The notes beneath the pieces are model-generated. The model was not told the origin of the DNA. It was given only the letters and a program-made list of their open reading frames with translations, and ran no database searches. From positions 1 to 64,000 of the forward strand of contig JAGWWY010000009.1 in NCBI GenBank assembly GCA_018970145.1: a DNA stretch of 64,000 nucleotides. Direction: 5' to 3'. The stretch is from Gammaproteobacteria bacterium. GTDB taxonomy: Bacteria > Pseudomonadota > Gammaproteobacteria > Steroidobacterales > Steroidobacteraceae. The translations under genes and the position numbers were made by a program. This document shows, one piece after another, positions 25,453 through 33,954 of the stretch; position 1 is the first letter of the stretch, and each line of letters starts with the position of its first letter.

Positions 25453-26613
25453 ATGAACTTTTCGTTGACTGAGGATCAGCTGGCTTTGCAGGAGACCGCG
25501 CGCAAATATGCGCGTGAGAGATTGCCATCTTTCGCCAGTCACTGCGAGATACATGACGAAGCGCCGCCTGCCGAATTGGTGCGTGAATTCGCCGAGATGG
25601 GATTCCTCGGGATCAATGTCTCGAGCAACTATGGTGGACTCGGTCTCGGCAACGTCGAGGCCTTGATTGTGATCGAGGAGCTCGCCAAGGTTTCTGGTGC
25701 GGTCGCTTTTCCGGTGTTCGAGTCGTGTGTTGGGCCTGTGCGTGCGATCGAGCACTTTGCCTCTGAGACACTGCGACAGCACGTGATTCCGGCAGTCTGC
25801 CGGGGTGAAAAAATGGTGGCTGTGTCCATGTCTGAGCCCAACGCGGGATCGGCGTTGACGGATTTGACGACCAAGGGTGTCAGACAGGGCGATCGAATCG
25901 TTCTCAACGGCACAAAACGTTGGTGTTCTGGCGGTGGTCACGCCGACGGCTACGTCGTCTATTGTCGTCTGTCTGATGATCCGGGTCCGAAAGGTATCGG
26001 CGCGGTCTACGTCGAAAAAGCGACGCCCGGGCTTAGCTTCGGCGCACGCGAACATTTGATGGGTTTTCGTGGCGTGCCATCGTCGGATCTAATTTTTGAA
26101 GACTGTGCTGTTCCACTTGATCATGTCGTAGTTCCAGCCGGCGGCTTCAAACAATTAATGGAAGCGTTCGATCTTGAACGCTGCGGTAACGCAACGATGG
26201 CTTTGGCACAAGCCTCGGGTGCGCTCGAGGACGTGATCGCCTATGTGAAAGAGCGTAAGCAGTTCGGCAAACCGATCGTCGAGTTCCAAGCTGTTCAGTT
26301 ACGCCTCGCCGAAATGGCGATGCGGGTCGATGCAGCCCGCTTGTTGATTTGGCGTGCGGCGGCCAATGCGGAAAAGGGGTTGCCGTCGATCCTCGAGTCT
26401 TCCATGGCCAAATGCTTCGCCAACGAGATCGCGCGTGAGGTGTGTGGACATGCCGTGCAATTGATGGGCGGTTACGGCTACTCTCGCGAATATCCAATGG
26501 AGCGGCGTCTGCGCGACGCGTGGGGATGGGGTATCGCGGGTGGCGCGGTTGATATCCAAAAGGTCAATATCGCTGCCGCGATGGTGGGACGTCGCTTCGA
26601 TCAACGTCGCTGA
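25453..26613 (+). CDS. Acyl-CoA dehydrogenase (IVD/LCAD-like base position)
   Basis: 386 residues from the ATG at 25453 with GGGGGA upstream. The FAD-binding pattern is complete (S-M-S-E-P-N-A-G-S, K-R-W-C-S-G-G, R-K-Q-F-G-K-P, M-G-G-Y-G-Y). At the position of the catalytic Glu of MCAD the protein reads I-A-G-G-A-V-D-I-Q, so that Glu is absent. Glu242 in F-D-L-E-R-C matches the base position of isovaleryl-CoA and long-chain dehydrogenases. A branched or bulky acyl-CoA is a reasonable substrate. It is followed by an ABM-like gene on the same strand. Confidence 0.9.
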   Translation: MNFSLTEDQLALQETARKYARERLPSFASHCEIHDEAPPAELVREFAEMGFLGINVSSNYGGLGLGNVEALIVIEELAKVSGAVAFPVFESCVGPVRAIEHFASETLRQHVIPAVCRGEKMVAVSMSEPNAGSALTDLTTKGVRQGDRIVLNGTKRWCSGGGHADGYVVYCRLSDDPGPKGIGAVYVEKATPGLSFGAREHLMGFRGVPSSDLIFEDCAVPLDHVVVPAGGFKQLMEAFDLERCGNATMALAQASGALEDVIAYVKERKQFGKPIVEFQAVQLRLAEMAMRVDAARLLIWRAAANAEKGLPSILESSMAKCFANEIAREVCGHAVQLMGGYGYSREYPMERRLRDAWGWGIAGGAVDIQKVNIAAAMVGRRFDQRR

Positions 26614-26647
26614 GCATCGATCACGAATCCAGTCGGAGGTATCCAAG

Positions 26648-26947
26648 ATGTCGAAAGTCACTTTCGTGTCGCGAATGACGGTCAAAGAGGGGCGCGAAGC
26701 TGAGTTTGTCGAGCGCTGCAACCGATTGCACGCGGCCGTCAAACAATCGGAGCCCGAGACGCTGTACTACGAGTTCTTCAAGTTGCGAGAGCCGCAGCGT
26801 TACTGCGTCATCGAGTCGTTCGCGAATGCGGCGGCAGAGGAGGCTCACATGAGCTCCCCGCTGTTGGTCGAGCACGGACCGGGTATCGTCGACTGTCTCG
26901 CCGAACCTTACGTGCGCGAGTATCTCGATCCGTTCGAGGTGCCTTGA
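26648..26947 (+). CDS. Antibiotic-biosynthesis-monooxygenase-like (ABM) protein 1
   Basis: 99 residues; GGAGGT 7 bases before the ATG. The ABM/ferredoxin-like fold is recognisable from the first strand (F-V-S-R-M-T-V-K-E-G-R-E-A-E-F) and from E-P-E-T-L-Y-Y-E-F-F. These small dimers act as cofactor-free monooxygenases or just bind hydrophobic intermediates. It ends one base before the end of the convergent SDR B gene, with no spacer. A paralogue of the same length lies at 28855-29154. Confidence 0.85.
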   Translation: MSKVTFVSRMTVKEGREAEFVERCNRLHAAVKQSEPETLYYEFFKLREPQRYCVIESFANAAAEEAHMSSPLLVEHGPGIVDCLAEPYVREYLDPFEVP

Positions 26948-27739
26948 TCAACGATCCTTACTTTGGCGCATTGCGGCGTTGATCTCGGACGGTGAGGGAT
27001 TTCGTCGCAAGGTGAGTCCACCGTTGATCTGTAGGGTCTCGCCGGTGACGAAACTCTCGTCACTCGCAAGCCATACCGCTGCATTGGCGACATCGGCCGT
27101 CGTTCCGAGCCGTCCTAGTGGATATTCTTTTCGGAACACGTCAAGCAAGGCGGGAATTGCCGCTTCGCGCGAGGTCATCGGAGTTTCGGTGAAACCTGGC
27201 GCGATGGCGTTGACCTTGATACCGCGCGCACCGAATTCATTTGCGAAGCAGCGTACCAGCGCTTCGCTCGCCGCTTTGGTCGCGATGTAGGCGGCGTGGT
27301 GGTAGAGCAGAGCACGTACCGAGGCTGACGATACCGTGATGATCGAGCCGCCGCCGCTTTTAGACATCTCGGCGACAAAGGCTTGCAGGAAAAAAAACGT
27401 GCCTTTGAAATGCAGTGCAGAGAGTTGATCAAGTTGCTCCTCGGTGGTCTCCAGCAACTTCGCGAGCAAGCCCCATCCCGTACAGTTGATGGCAACATCA
27501 ACCTTTCCATACCGCAAAGCAGTGGTGGCTGCGAGTTTGTCGACATCCGCCTTGTCCGTGACATCGCACAACAGATGATCGCCATCGATCTCGCTCGCGA
27601 GAGAGACTAGGGTCTCTGCGTGTCGTCCCGCTACGACTACTTTGGCGCCTTCGACCGCCAGTCGTCGTGCAATGACTTGGCCCATGTTATCGACACCAGC
27701 TGCACCGAGTATGACCGCCACTTTTCCTGCCAGTCTCAT
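26948..27739 (-). CDS. Short-chain dehydrogenase/reductase (SDR B)
   Basis: 263 residues. AGGAG seven bases before the ATG at 27739 settles the start, which overlaps the VOC1 stop by four bases (ATGA). The cofactor loop is G-A-A-G-V-D-N-M-G rather than the plain G-x3-G-x-G, then S-S-A-S with Tyr and Lys in A-Y-I-A-T-K-A-A. The active-site residues are intact. It is the last gene of the 13-gene minus-strand run. It oxidises or reduces a hydroxyl/keto group, substrate unknown. Confidence 0.9.
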   Translation of the reverse strand: MRLAGKVAVILGAAGVDNMGQVIARRLAVEGAKVVVAGRHAETLVSLASEIDGDHLLCDVTDKADVDKLAATTALRYGKVDVAINCTGWGLLAKLLETTEEQLDQLSALHFKGTFFFLQAFVAEMSKSGGGSIITVSSASVRALLYHHAAYIATKAASEALVRCFANEFGARGIKVNAIAPGFTETPMTSREAAIPALLDVFRKEYPLGRLGTTADVANAAVWLASDESFVTGETLQINGGLTLRRNPSPSEINAAMRQSKDR

Positions 27740-28311
27740 GAGTTCACTCCTGACGAACGTTGATTTTGCAATTCCCGCAAGGGGCGTTGACCATCCCAAC
27801 CGTCAGCTTTACGTGCGACAAACCGGTAGAAGTCGCGCAGCGCATCGGAGGGTTCGTACAGCTCCAAGAAATGTCCGAACACCCGCCGAGTATCTATCAT
27901 GGTGAAAGACACACCGGTCGCGGTACGTGCCGATAGCGCCGTCGCGAAACCGTCAGTTTCTAATTGGTTTGTCGATATGGCGAGATCGTCGACGAAGCAC
28001 GCCACGTGATGCAGACCGGACTGATCGCGCGCAAACTGCTCGCGCAGCACTGAGGGTGAGTCATCGGCTTGCGAGATGAGTTCGATCATCATGTCACCGG
28101 CCTGCCCGTAGGCAGAGGAATGCACGAACGGCCGTGCGACACCGCGATACCACGATTCGGAAAGCGCAATCCGCTCCATCAAGTAAAACGGGCCCCAACC
28201 AAAACGACGGGAGTAGTCGAGCGCAGCGCTTCGGGCGTCGGGGACGTGGTAGGCGAGTTGAACCGGCTGCAGCTGCAGCGCTTTGATCGCAACTGGCGAT
28301 CCTGGCAACAT
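27736..28311 (-). CDS. VOC superfamily protein VOC1
   Basis: 191 residues, from the ATG at 28311, which overlaps the VOC2 stop by one base; a GTG at 28314 is an alternative. It shares with VOC2 the phrases W-G-P-F-Y-L-M-E (there V-G-P-F-F-L-M-E) and W-D-G-x-x-P-L-R near the C-terminus, so the two are paralogues from one duplication. H-H-V-A-C and E-L-Y-E are probable metal-ligand strands. Likely an isomerase, epimerase or extradiol-type step acting on a pathway intermediate. Confidence 0.85.
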   Translation of the reverse strand: MLPGSPVAIKALQLQPVQLAYHVPDARSAALDYSRRFGWGPFYLMERIALSESWYRGVARPFVHSSAYGQAGDMMIELISQADDSPSVLREQFARDQSGLHHVACFVDDLAISTNQLETDGFATALSARTATGVSFTMIDTRRVFGHFLELYEPSDALRDFYRFVARKADGWDGQRPLRELQNQRSSGVNS

Positions 28312-28865
28312 CACCCGATCTTGCGTAGCGGCTTGCTGCCGTCCCAGTTGATGGCGGCCTTGCGAACGATCTCGAAGAAGCCGTCGATCGCAGCGCCGCT
28401 TTCGATCAGTTCGATCATGCAGCCAGGATACGCGCCTGGCCGAGTGTCAGTATCGACGTAGGCAAAGCGAACGCCGTTACCGGTGCTGCCGGACTGCACG
28501 GCATAAACGCCGCACGACTCGAGACGGCGTAGATCGTCGGCGACCGACGCGGTCATTACACCGAAGTGCTGAAGTCCGCCGCGCGACGAGCAATCGGTGG
28601 TGTTGTAGATACTTGGAGTGGCATCGTGTTGGTGGATCAACTCGACTTGGACAGCGCCCCATTGCGCAACCGCAACCGACATATCGATTTCGGTCCGTTG
28701 TCCGCGATAGATACACTCCGCGAAACTGATGTGTTCCATCAGGAAGAAAGGACCGACGCCGATAGAGGTCCAGTAATGCACTGATGCTGGGATATTCGGC
28801 ACGACAAAACCCAGCTGCATGACCGGGCCGAAAGCGGTGACCGCCGTCGGCGTTTCAGCCGACAT
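28311..28865 (-). CDS. VOC superfamily protein VOC2
   Basis: 184 residues, same fold and length as VOC1. The first strand is M-Q-L-G-F-V-V-P-N, the metal site is probably L-Q-H-F-G and M-I-E-L-I-E. Its start overlaps the end of the ABM2 gene by 11 bases and its stop overlaps VOC1, so the three are made together. Two half-similar VOC proteins side by side may form a heterodimer. Confidence 0.85.
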   Translation of the reverse strand: MSAETPTAVTAFGPVMQLGFVVPNIPASVHYWTSIGVGPFFLMEHISFAECIYRGQRTEIDMSVAVAQWGAVQVELIHQHDATPSIYNTTDCSSRGGLQHFGVMTASVADDLRRLESCGVYAVQSGSTGNGVRFAYVDTDTRPGAYPGCMIELIESGAAIDGFFEIVRKAAINWDGSKPLRKIG

Positions 28866-29154
28866 GAGAATAGAAGTCGAGCGTCATGCTATCGGCGCCA
28901 TTTTTGAGGCACGCGAAGATGGGCGGCACAAGCCGATCATGGAACTCGGTTTTCTGGTGATACTCGAATGCGGCCTGATCTTTAAAGCGTGCGTAGACTG
29001 CGTAGATTCCCTGTTTTTCCTGGTGCTTGATGACGTCGTATATCAGCGTGTCAGGCTCGTGCTGGTGGGTAAGTTCCGATAACTCTCGCTGCAGTGCTTC
29101 GAATTCGCCTTCCTTTCCAGCGGTGACTTCGAGCAAGGCAAAAAACGTAATCAT
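28855..29154 (-). CDS. Antibiotic-biosynthesis-monooxygenase-like (ABM) protein 2
   Basis: 99 residues from the ATG at 29154, chosen because AGGAG lies eight bases upstream. Sequence F-F-A-L-L-E-V-T-A-G-K-E-G-E-F and E-P-D-T-L-I-Y-D-V follow the same pattern as ABM1. It may act together with the two VOC proteins, whose genes overlap it. The 34 bases to the ligase gene upstream hold only its ribosome binding site. Confidence 0.85.
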   Translation of the reverse strand: MITFFALLEVTAGKEGEFEALQRELSELTHQHEPDTLIYDVIKHQEKQGIYAVYARFKDQAAFEYHQKTEFHDRLVPPIFACLKNGADSMTLDFYSHVG

Positions 29155-29188
29155 GCGCAGTTCTCCTGTATCGAGAGGGGAAGAGAGA

Positions 29189-30853
29189 TCAGTCCAGACC
29201 GAGCTCGCTGACGAGCGCAGTGCGCAACTTGAATTTCTGGATCTTGCTCGAGGACATCGGCCATTCGGTGACGAAACGGATTTGTCTCGGTACCTTGAAG
29301 CTCGCAATATCCCTGCGACAAAACTCCACTAGTTCGTCCGGGCTCGCCGAGCAGTCGGGTTTTAATTCGACGAACGCAGCGGCGACTTCTGCATATTTTG
29401 CATCGGGGATGCCGACGACCTGTGCCAGTTTGACCGCCGGATGTTTCTGCAGATGCGATTCGATCTCGGCAGCTGCGACGTTCTCGCCGCCGACCTTCAG
29501 CATGTCCTTGAATCGACCGTAGAACATGATCGTACCGGCGGCATCGAGAGCACCGATGTCGCCGGTGTGAAACCATCCATCGCGATCAAGCGCGCTAGCG
29601 GTTTTTTCAGCATCGCGGTAATAACCCTCAAAAAGACTGTAACCGCGCACCAGGACTTCACCACGTTCTCCGACGGGTTGATCGACACCCGTATCCGGAT
29701 CGACGATCCGAACCTCCAACCCGGGGAGTGGTCGACCGAGACGTGTAATTCGTTGTTGCTCAGGCTCACTGGGCGAGCCTGTGGTGACTGTGCCCGAGGC
29801 CTCCGTCATGCCGAAGCTGCCTACCTGCAGTGCGTTTGGCATTGCTGCCATGATCGGCTGCGCTACTCCAGGTGGTTGTACGGCAAAGTTAGAATTCATC
29901 AGTTTGATGCTGGACAAATCTCGCTTCGCGAAATCCTCGTGATAAATGAGTCCTTGCATGATGGTCACGAAACTGGGGTACGTTGCAGTGACTTTGTATT
30001 CCTCCAGCATTCGCAGAGCGAGACCAGCATCGAAGTAACCCATCGTGATGTAGGTTCCGCCCACATCGAAAATCGCGAGCATCGGCAGCACTGCGGCGAT
30101 ATGAAACATCGGTAGCGGTGACCAGAGTGAGTCGTTGGCTGTCAATCGATAGCGGTGCCGGCCCAATGCGATCGAATTACGTACCTGTGCTTCGTGCGTG
30201 ATGAGACAGCCCTTTGGATTGGCCGTGGTGCCCGAGGTATAAAGCATCAGCGCAACATCGCGTACGCGAGTTTGGAGCCGAGTCTTGTGTACTTCGACTT
30301 CGTCGATCGAGTCGGCGAGCGTCCAAAAGGTCGCTTGGTTGACGAAACCAGCCCGATCGCTACCGCCAAGAAGCACGAGATTGCGTAACTTCGGAGCTGC
30401 AGCCAATCGGACCCGCAACGCATCGCTCTGTGTGCCGATATCCGGCAGGGCGCCTTCGAGACGCTCGACAAAGTTCACTTGATCGGCAACCGCGTCTGTC
30501 GTGATCAACGTCACCAGGTCCGCGTTCTCGATGACGTAGCCGATTTCCGCGGACTTGTAGCGCGCATTGATCGGTACGATTACTGCTCCACACAGGGCGA
30601 TGGCGAAGTACAGTTCGACAAACTCCGCGCAGGTGTGCATCAGGATGCCGACGTGGTCGCGGCGTTTGACTCCGAGGGCCTGCAAGCTACGTGCGAGCCG
30701 AATTGACCGGTTCGCCAACTGCGCATAGGTGTAGTGAACCTCTGGAAACACCAGGGCCAACTTGTCCGGATTGCGATCAGCGGCGGTCAGTAGCAAGTCA
30801 CCCATGGTGGTGACATGGATTCGCAGGGACGAGAGATCTTCGGACATGGGCAT
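29189..30853 (-). CDS. Acyl-CoA ligase (AMP-forming), ligase A
   Basis: 554 residues. ATP/adenylate motifs are intact: Y-T-S-G-T-T-A-N-P-K-G, F-G-M-T-E-A-S-G, G-W-F-H-T-G-D-I, and the C-terminal Lys of K-I-Q-K-F-K. It joins CoA to a carboxylic acid through an acyl-AMP. Medium-chain or cyclic acids fit this class. It is the ninth gene of the run from 39743, 11 bases after the PQQ dehydrogenase gene, which could oxidise an alcohol to supply the acid. Confidence 0.92.
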   Translation of the reverse strand: MPMSEDLSSLRIHVTTMGDLLLTAADRNPDKLALVFPEVHYTYAQLANRSIRLARSLQALGVKRRDHVGILMHTCAEFVELYFAIALCGAVIVPINARYKSAEIGYVIENADLVTLITTDAVADQVNFVERLEGALPDIGTQSDALRVRLAAAPKLRNLVLLGGSDRAGFVNQATFWTLADSIDEVEVHKTRLQTRVRDVALMLYTSGTTANPKGCLITHEAQVRNSIALGRHRYRLTANDSLWSPLPMFHIAAVLPMLAIFDVGGTYITMGYFDAGLALRMLEEYKVTATYPSFVTIMQGLIYHEDFAKRDLSSIKLMNSNFAVQPPGVAQPIMAAMPNALQVGSFGMTEASGTVTTGSPSEPEQQRITRLGRPLPGLEVRIVDPDTGVDQPVGERGEVLVRGYSLFEGYYRDAEKTASALDRDGWFHTGDIGALDAAGTIMFYGRFKDMLKVGGENVAAAEIESHLQKHPAVKLAQVVGIPDAKYAEVAAAFVELKPDCSASPDELVEFCRRDIASFKVPRQIRFVTEWPMSSSKIQKFKLRTALVSELGLD

Positions 30854-30864
30854 CTACGCACTTC

Positions 30865-32745
30865 CTATTCGGCAGGACCGAAGGCGAGCAAAACATTACC
30901 CGGCATATGGAAATAGACGCCGTATCCGGAGGCCGCAAACAGCATTCCATCTTGGGCTATCGGACCGGCTCCACCGCCGAACGATCCGCCCGTGGCCGTC
31001 GAACCGCTGACGGTCTTGAAAGATTGAGTCGAGTCGAATTCCCAGATCACGCGACCGGTTGCACTGTCATAGGCCCGCAAGCGTCCGTCCATATGGCCGG
31101 CGAGAACCGCACCTGGAATTGCCGTGATAGCCGCGGAGATGCCCGGCTCGCAAAACTTTCGGCCGTTGCAGACGTTGTTCGCAGGTGTTGCCCACAACAG
31201 CTTGCCGTTGGCGATATCGACAGCATACAGACCGGCCTTTGAGGGCACGGCATGCAGATGTGTTTCGGCTTCCGGGCTGCTCATATCCGAGATCGGCACG
31301 AATAGCGTTTGACCATCGAGAGCCATGCCGAAATGCACGCCACCTTGAATGCCACCGCGACCAACTTTCTGCTGCCAAACCGGTTGTCCGCGCTGAGCTG
31401 GATCAAGAGCGTACACATCGCCCGACTTTTGACCGGCTAATAGCAGATCACGTCCGTTGCGGTCACGCGCGACGATGGTCGCTGCGCCGAAATCAACATC
31501 GGGGCCGTTTTCTACAGGGCAGTTTGGATTATTCGCCATCATGCAGGCGACATTCCAAGCATCGCCGCGCGTTTTTTGTCGATGCCAGAGTAACTTTCCC
31601 GACTGCATATCGAAGGCGAGCAAGGCATCGCTTCGATCGTTCGATGGAGAGGAGTAATTCTCACCGGTTCCGACATAGAGAACGCCGCGAGTTTCGTCGA
31701 TCGATGGGCTGTTCCAAACGGGCGCACCCGAGGGAGCCAGAATCGCAGTGCCAACGCTCGTACGCCCGACTTCTTTCGGTTGTTCATCAATCGTATGGGT
31801 TTTCCACAGCGTGACACCCGTCGCCGCATCGATCGCCATGACCGCACCTCGGAAGGTGCAGCACGGATAGTTGGGGTCTGCGGCTGAAGTGACCTCGAGT
31901 GACGAAACCGGGACATAGAGTTTGTTTTTCAACAAAACGGGCGCACCGGTTACCGTCGCATTCGGATGATCGTCTGCTTTAGCCACCCAGACGAGCTCGC
32001 CGGTGCGCGCATCGACGGCATAGACTCGTGCAATCAAGTCGGCGAAGTAGGCGAGTGGACGTTGTGGTGGAGTCGATGCATCCCACCCGTCAATGACGAC
32101 GGGTGTTCGGACCTCTGCGCTCGCACGAAACGTCCAGCGGATGCAGCCCGATCGCTTGTCGAGCGAGTAAACCGTGCCGTCTTGGCTTCCGACGTAAACG
32201 GCGCCCATGGCGATCGTCGGCTGCGATCGCGCTCGTTGGGCGTTCGGAAAGGCGAATGCCCACTTCAGCTCGAGTTTGCCGAGCGAGGCTGCGGAGAGAC
32301 CGGCGACGTCGGCCGGTATGAAGCGTTGATTCTGTCGGCTCACACCCCATCCCGCCTTGGCCGGCGGTTTTCGCAAATCGAAGTTGGCCGCCTCGCCTGT
32401 GCACATCGGTGCCGCAGTGGCCTGTTTGAACGACTCGAGGGACTGCCCGGTGAGATATTCGGCTACCGCTCGCTTCGCGGCCGCGTCGAGCGGCGCGGAC
32501 TGCGCCTGCATGATGCCTTTCTCCATCGCATGCACGACTGAATCGGGCGCCATCATTTCCAAAAACATTTTATGCGGGGCCTTGGCGACGCTGCCCTCAT
32601 GGCAAGTGGCGCAATGCTGCTCGTAGGGCGCCTTACCCGGATGCGCGGGTGTTTCGGCATGACTGGTCACGGCCAAGCCCACGGTAGAGGCAAGCACGAT
32701 GACCGCTCTGAACGCTGTTTGCGTCGCCCAAAATTCGATCTGCAT
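30865..32745 (-). CDS. PQQ-dependent dehydrogenase with N-terminal cytochrome c domain
   Basis: 626 residues from the ATG at 32745. A signal peptide ends near S-H-A-E, then a cytochrome c domain with heme motif C-A-T-C-H, then a PQQ-type beta-propeller with repeated V-Y-A-V-D-A-R-T-G-E-L-V-W blades. The neighbouring Cys pair in Y-P-C-C-T-F fits the vicinal disulfide next to PQQ in quinoprotein alcohol dehydrogenases. The order cytochrome-then-propeller recalls polyvinyl-alcohol dehydrogenase. It would oxidise an alcohol in the periplasm. Being inside an operon of cytoplasmic enzymes suggests a periplasmic first step. Confidence 0.9.
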   Translation of the reverse strand: MQIEFWATQTAFRAVIVLASTVGLAVTSHAETPAHPGKAPYEQHCATCHEGSVAKAPHKMFLEMMAPDSVVHAMEKGIMQAQSAPLDAAAKRAVAEYLTGQSLESFKQATAAPMCTGEAANFDLRKPPAKAGWGVSRQNQRFIPADVAGLSAASLGKLELKWAFAFPNAQRARSQPTIAMGAVYVGSQDGTVYSLDKRSGCIRWTFRASAEVRTPVVIDGWDASTPPQRPLAYFADLIARVYAVDARTGELVWVAKADDHPNATVTGAPVLLKNKLYVPVSSLEVTSAADPNYPCCTFRGAVMAIDAATGVTLWKTHTIDEQPKEVGRTSVGTAILAPSGAPVWNSPSIDETRGVLYVGTGENYSSPSNDRSDALLAFDMQSGKLLWHRQKTRGDAWNVACMMANNPNCPVENGPDVDFGAATIVARDRNGRDLLLAGQKSGDVYALDPAQRGQPVWQQKVGRGGIQGGVHFGMALDGQTLFVPISDMSSPEAETHLHAVPSKAGLYAVDIANGKLLWATPANNVCNGRKFCEPGISAAITAIPGAVLAGHMDGRLRAYDSATGRVIWEFDSTQSFKTVSGSTATGGSFGGGAGPIAQDGMLFAASGYGVYFHMPGNVLLAFGPAE

Positions 32746-32764
32746 ATGTCCCCCCTCGTTATGC

Positions 32765-33952
32765 CTAGCTGAAGTCGCCGCCCTCGAGTAGATGACTGAG
32801 ATCAGCGAGAAACTTAGCGCCGACTGCGCCATCGATGACACGGTGATCGCACGATAACTGCAGTTGAATCGTGCTAGCGGCAATCAACTTGCCATCGCGT
32901 ACGATGGCGCGAGGCTTCGCAGCGCCGACAGCCAATATGGCCACCTGCGGCGGATTGATGATGGCATCGAAATAGTCGATACCGAACATGCCGAGATTCG
33001 AGACCGTGAAGGTGCCTCCCTCGACATCGTCTTTGGCGAGTTTGCCATCGCGAGCCTTCGCAGCCAGTGCGCGCGACTCCGTGGCGATGGTGGTAATGGT
33101 CTTCGAGTCGACTGCTCGCAGTATCGGTGTCATCAGTCCGCCGGGAGTTGCCACAGCAATACAGAGATCCACCGGTGTGAACTTGAGCAGCGCCTTGTCG
33201 ACAAAGTGGCTGTTCAACCGTTCGTTCTGTTTGAGGGCGAGCGCCGTGGCACGCAGCAGAATATCGTTGATCGATACCTTGGTGTTTGACTTGGCGAATT
33301 CACCACGCAGACGCTCCATTGCCGTCGCATCTACTTCGATACCGACCCGATAGTGCGGTATCGACTGTTTCGACTCGAGCAAGCGACGGGCGATCGTCAG
33401 TCGCATCGAGGTCATGTCTTCGCGAACGGGCGTGGCGCTGTTATCTGTCATCAGTCCGTTGTCGCGGGCGTAGGCCTCGACATCGTCTTTGGAAATACGG
33501 CCGTTCCGGCCTGTGCCCCGGACAAGCCCGATGTCGATTCCAAGCGCCTCAGCCACCCGTTTGGCGATCGGACTGACTCGTAAGTCATCGCTTGCAGCAG
33601 TTACCACGGCGGGCGCCACGGCGGGTGCTTCGTCTGCTGACTCGAACGACGCATCCGCCGCTTTGAAGTTGGTGATGAAGGCATCGACCTCGACATCGCT
33701 CACTTCGGTATCCGTCAATACCCCAAGCAGCGCACCCACGGGTCGTGTATCACCGGTCTCGACCAAAACCCGGCGCAATACACCCTCAGCGGGAGACTCG
33801 ACTGAGTTGACGATTTTCTCGGTCTCCACGTCGAGCAGCGGGTCGCCTTTCTTCAACGTGCTACCGACGGCAACATGCCATGTGTTGAGCGTTCCCTCCT
33901 GCATTTCGATACCCCATTTAGGCATCGTGATGGCTTGTATCCGCTTACTCAT
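32765..33952 (-). CDS. 2-oxoacid dehydrogenase complex E2 (lipoyl acyltransferase)
   Basis: 395 residues from the ATG at 33952; a TTG at 33958 is also possible. The lipoyl domain has Lys46 in V-E-T-E-K-I-V. A peripheral-subunit-binding domain follows (V-S-P-I-A-K-R-V-A, about 125-160), then the catalytic domain with S-C-D-H-R-V-I-D-G. It moves the acyl group from lipoate to CoA. No E3 gene is nearby, so the housekeeping dihydrolipoamide dehydrogenase must be shared. Confidence 0.92.
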   Translation of the reverse strand: MSKRIQAITMPKWGIEMQEGTLNTWHVAVGSTLKKGDPLLDVETEKIVNSVESPAEGVLRRVLVETGDTRPVGALLGVLTDTEVSDVEVDAFITNFKAADASFESADEAPAVAPAVVTAASDDLRVSPIAKRVAEALGIDIGLVRGTGRNGRISKDDVEAYARDNGLMTDNSATPVREDMTSMRLTIARRLLESKQSIPHYRVGIEVDATAMERLRGEFAKSNTKVSINDILLRATALALKQNERLNSHFVDKALLKFTPVDLCIAVATPGGLMTPILRAVDSKTITTIATESRALAAKARDGKLAKDDVEGGTFTVSNLGMFGIDYFDAIINPPQVAILAVGAAKPRAIVRDGKLIAASTIQLQLSCDHRVIDGAVGAKFLADLSHLLEGGDFS

Positions 33953-33954
33953 GC

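Noticed and set aside
24212-25453. 413-codon open frame on the plus strand
   Set aside because: Lies opposite the well-supported CoA-transferase gene and has no recognisable motif.
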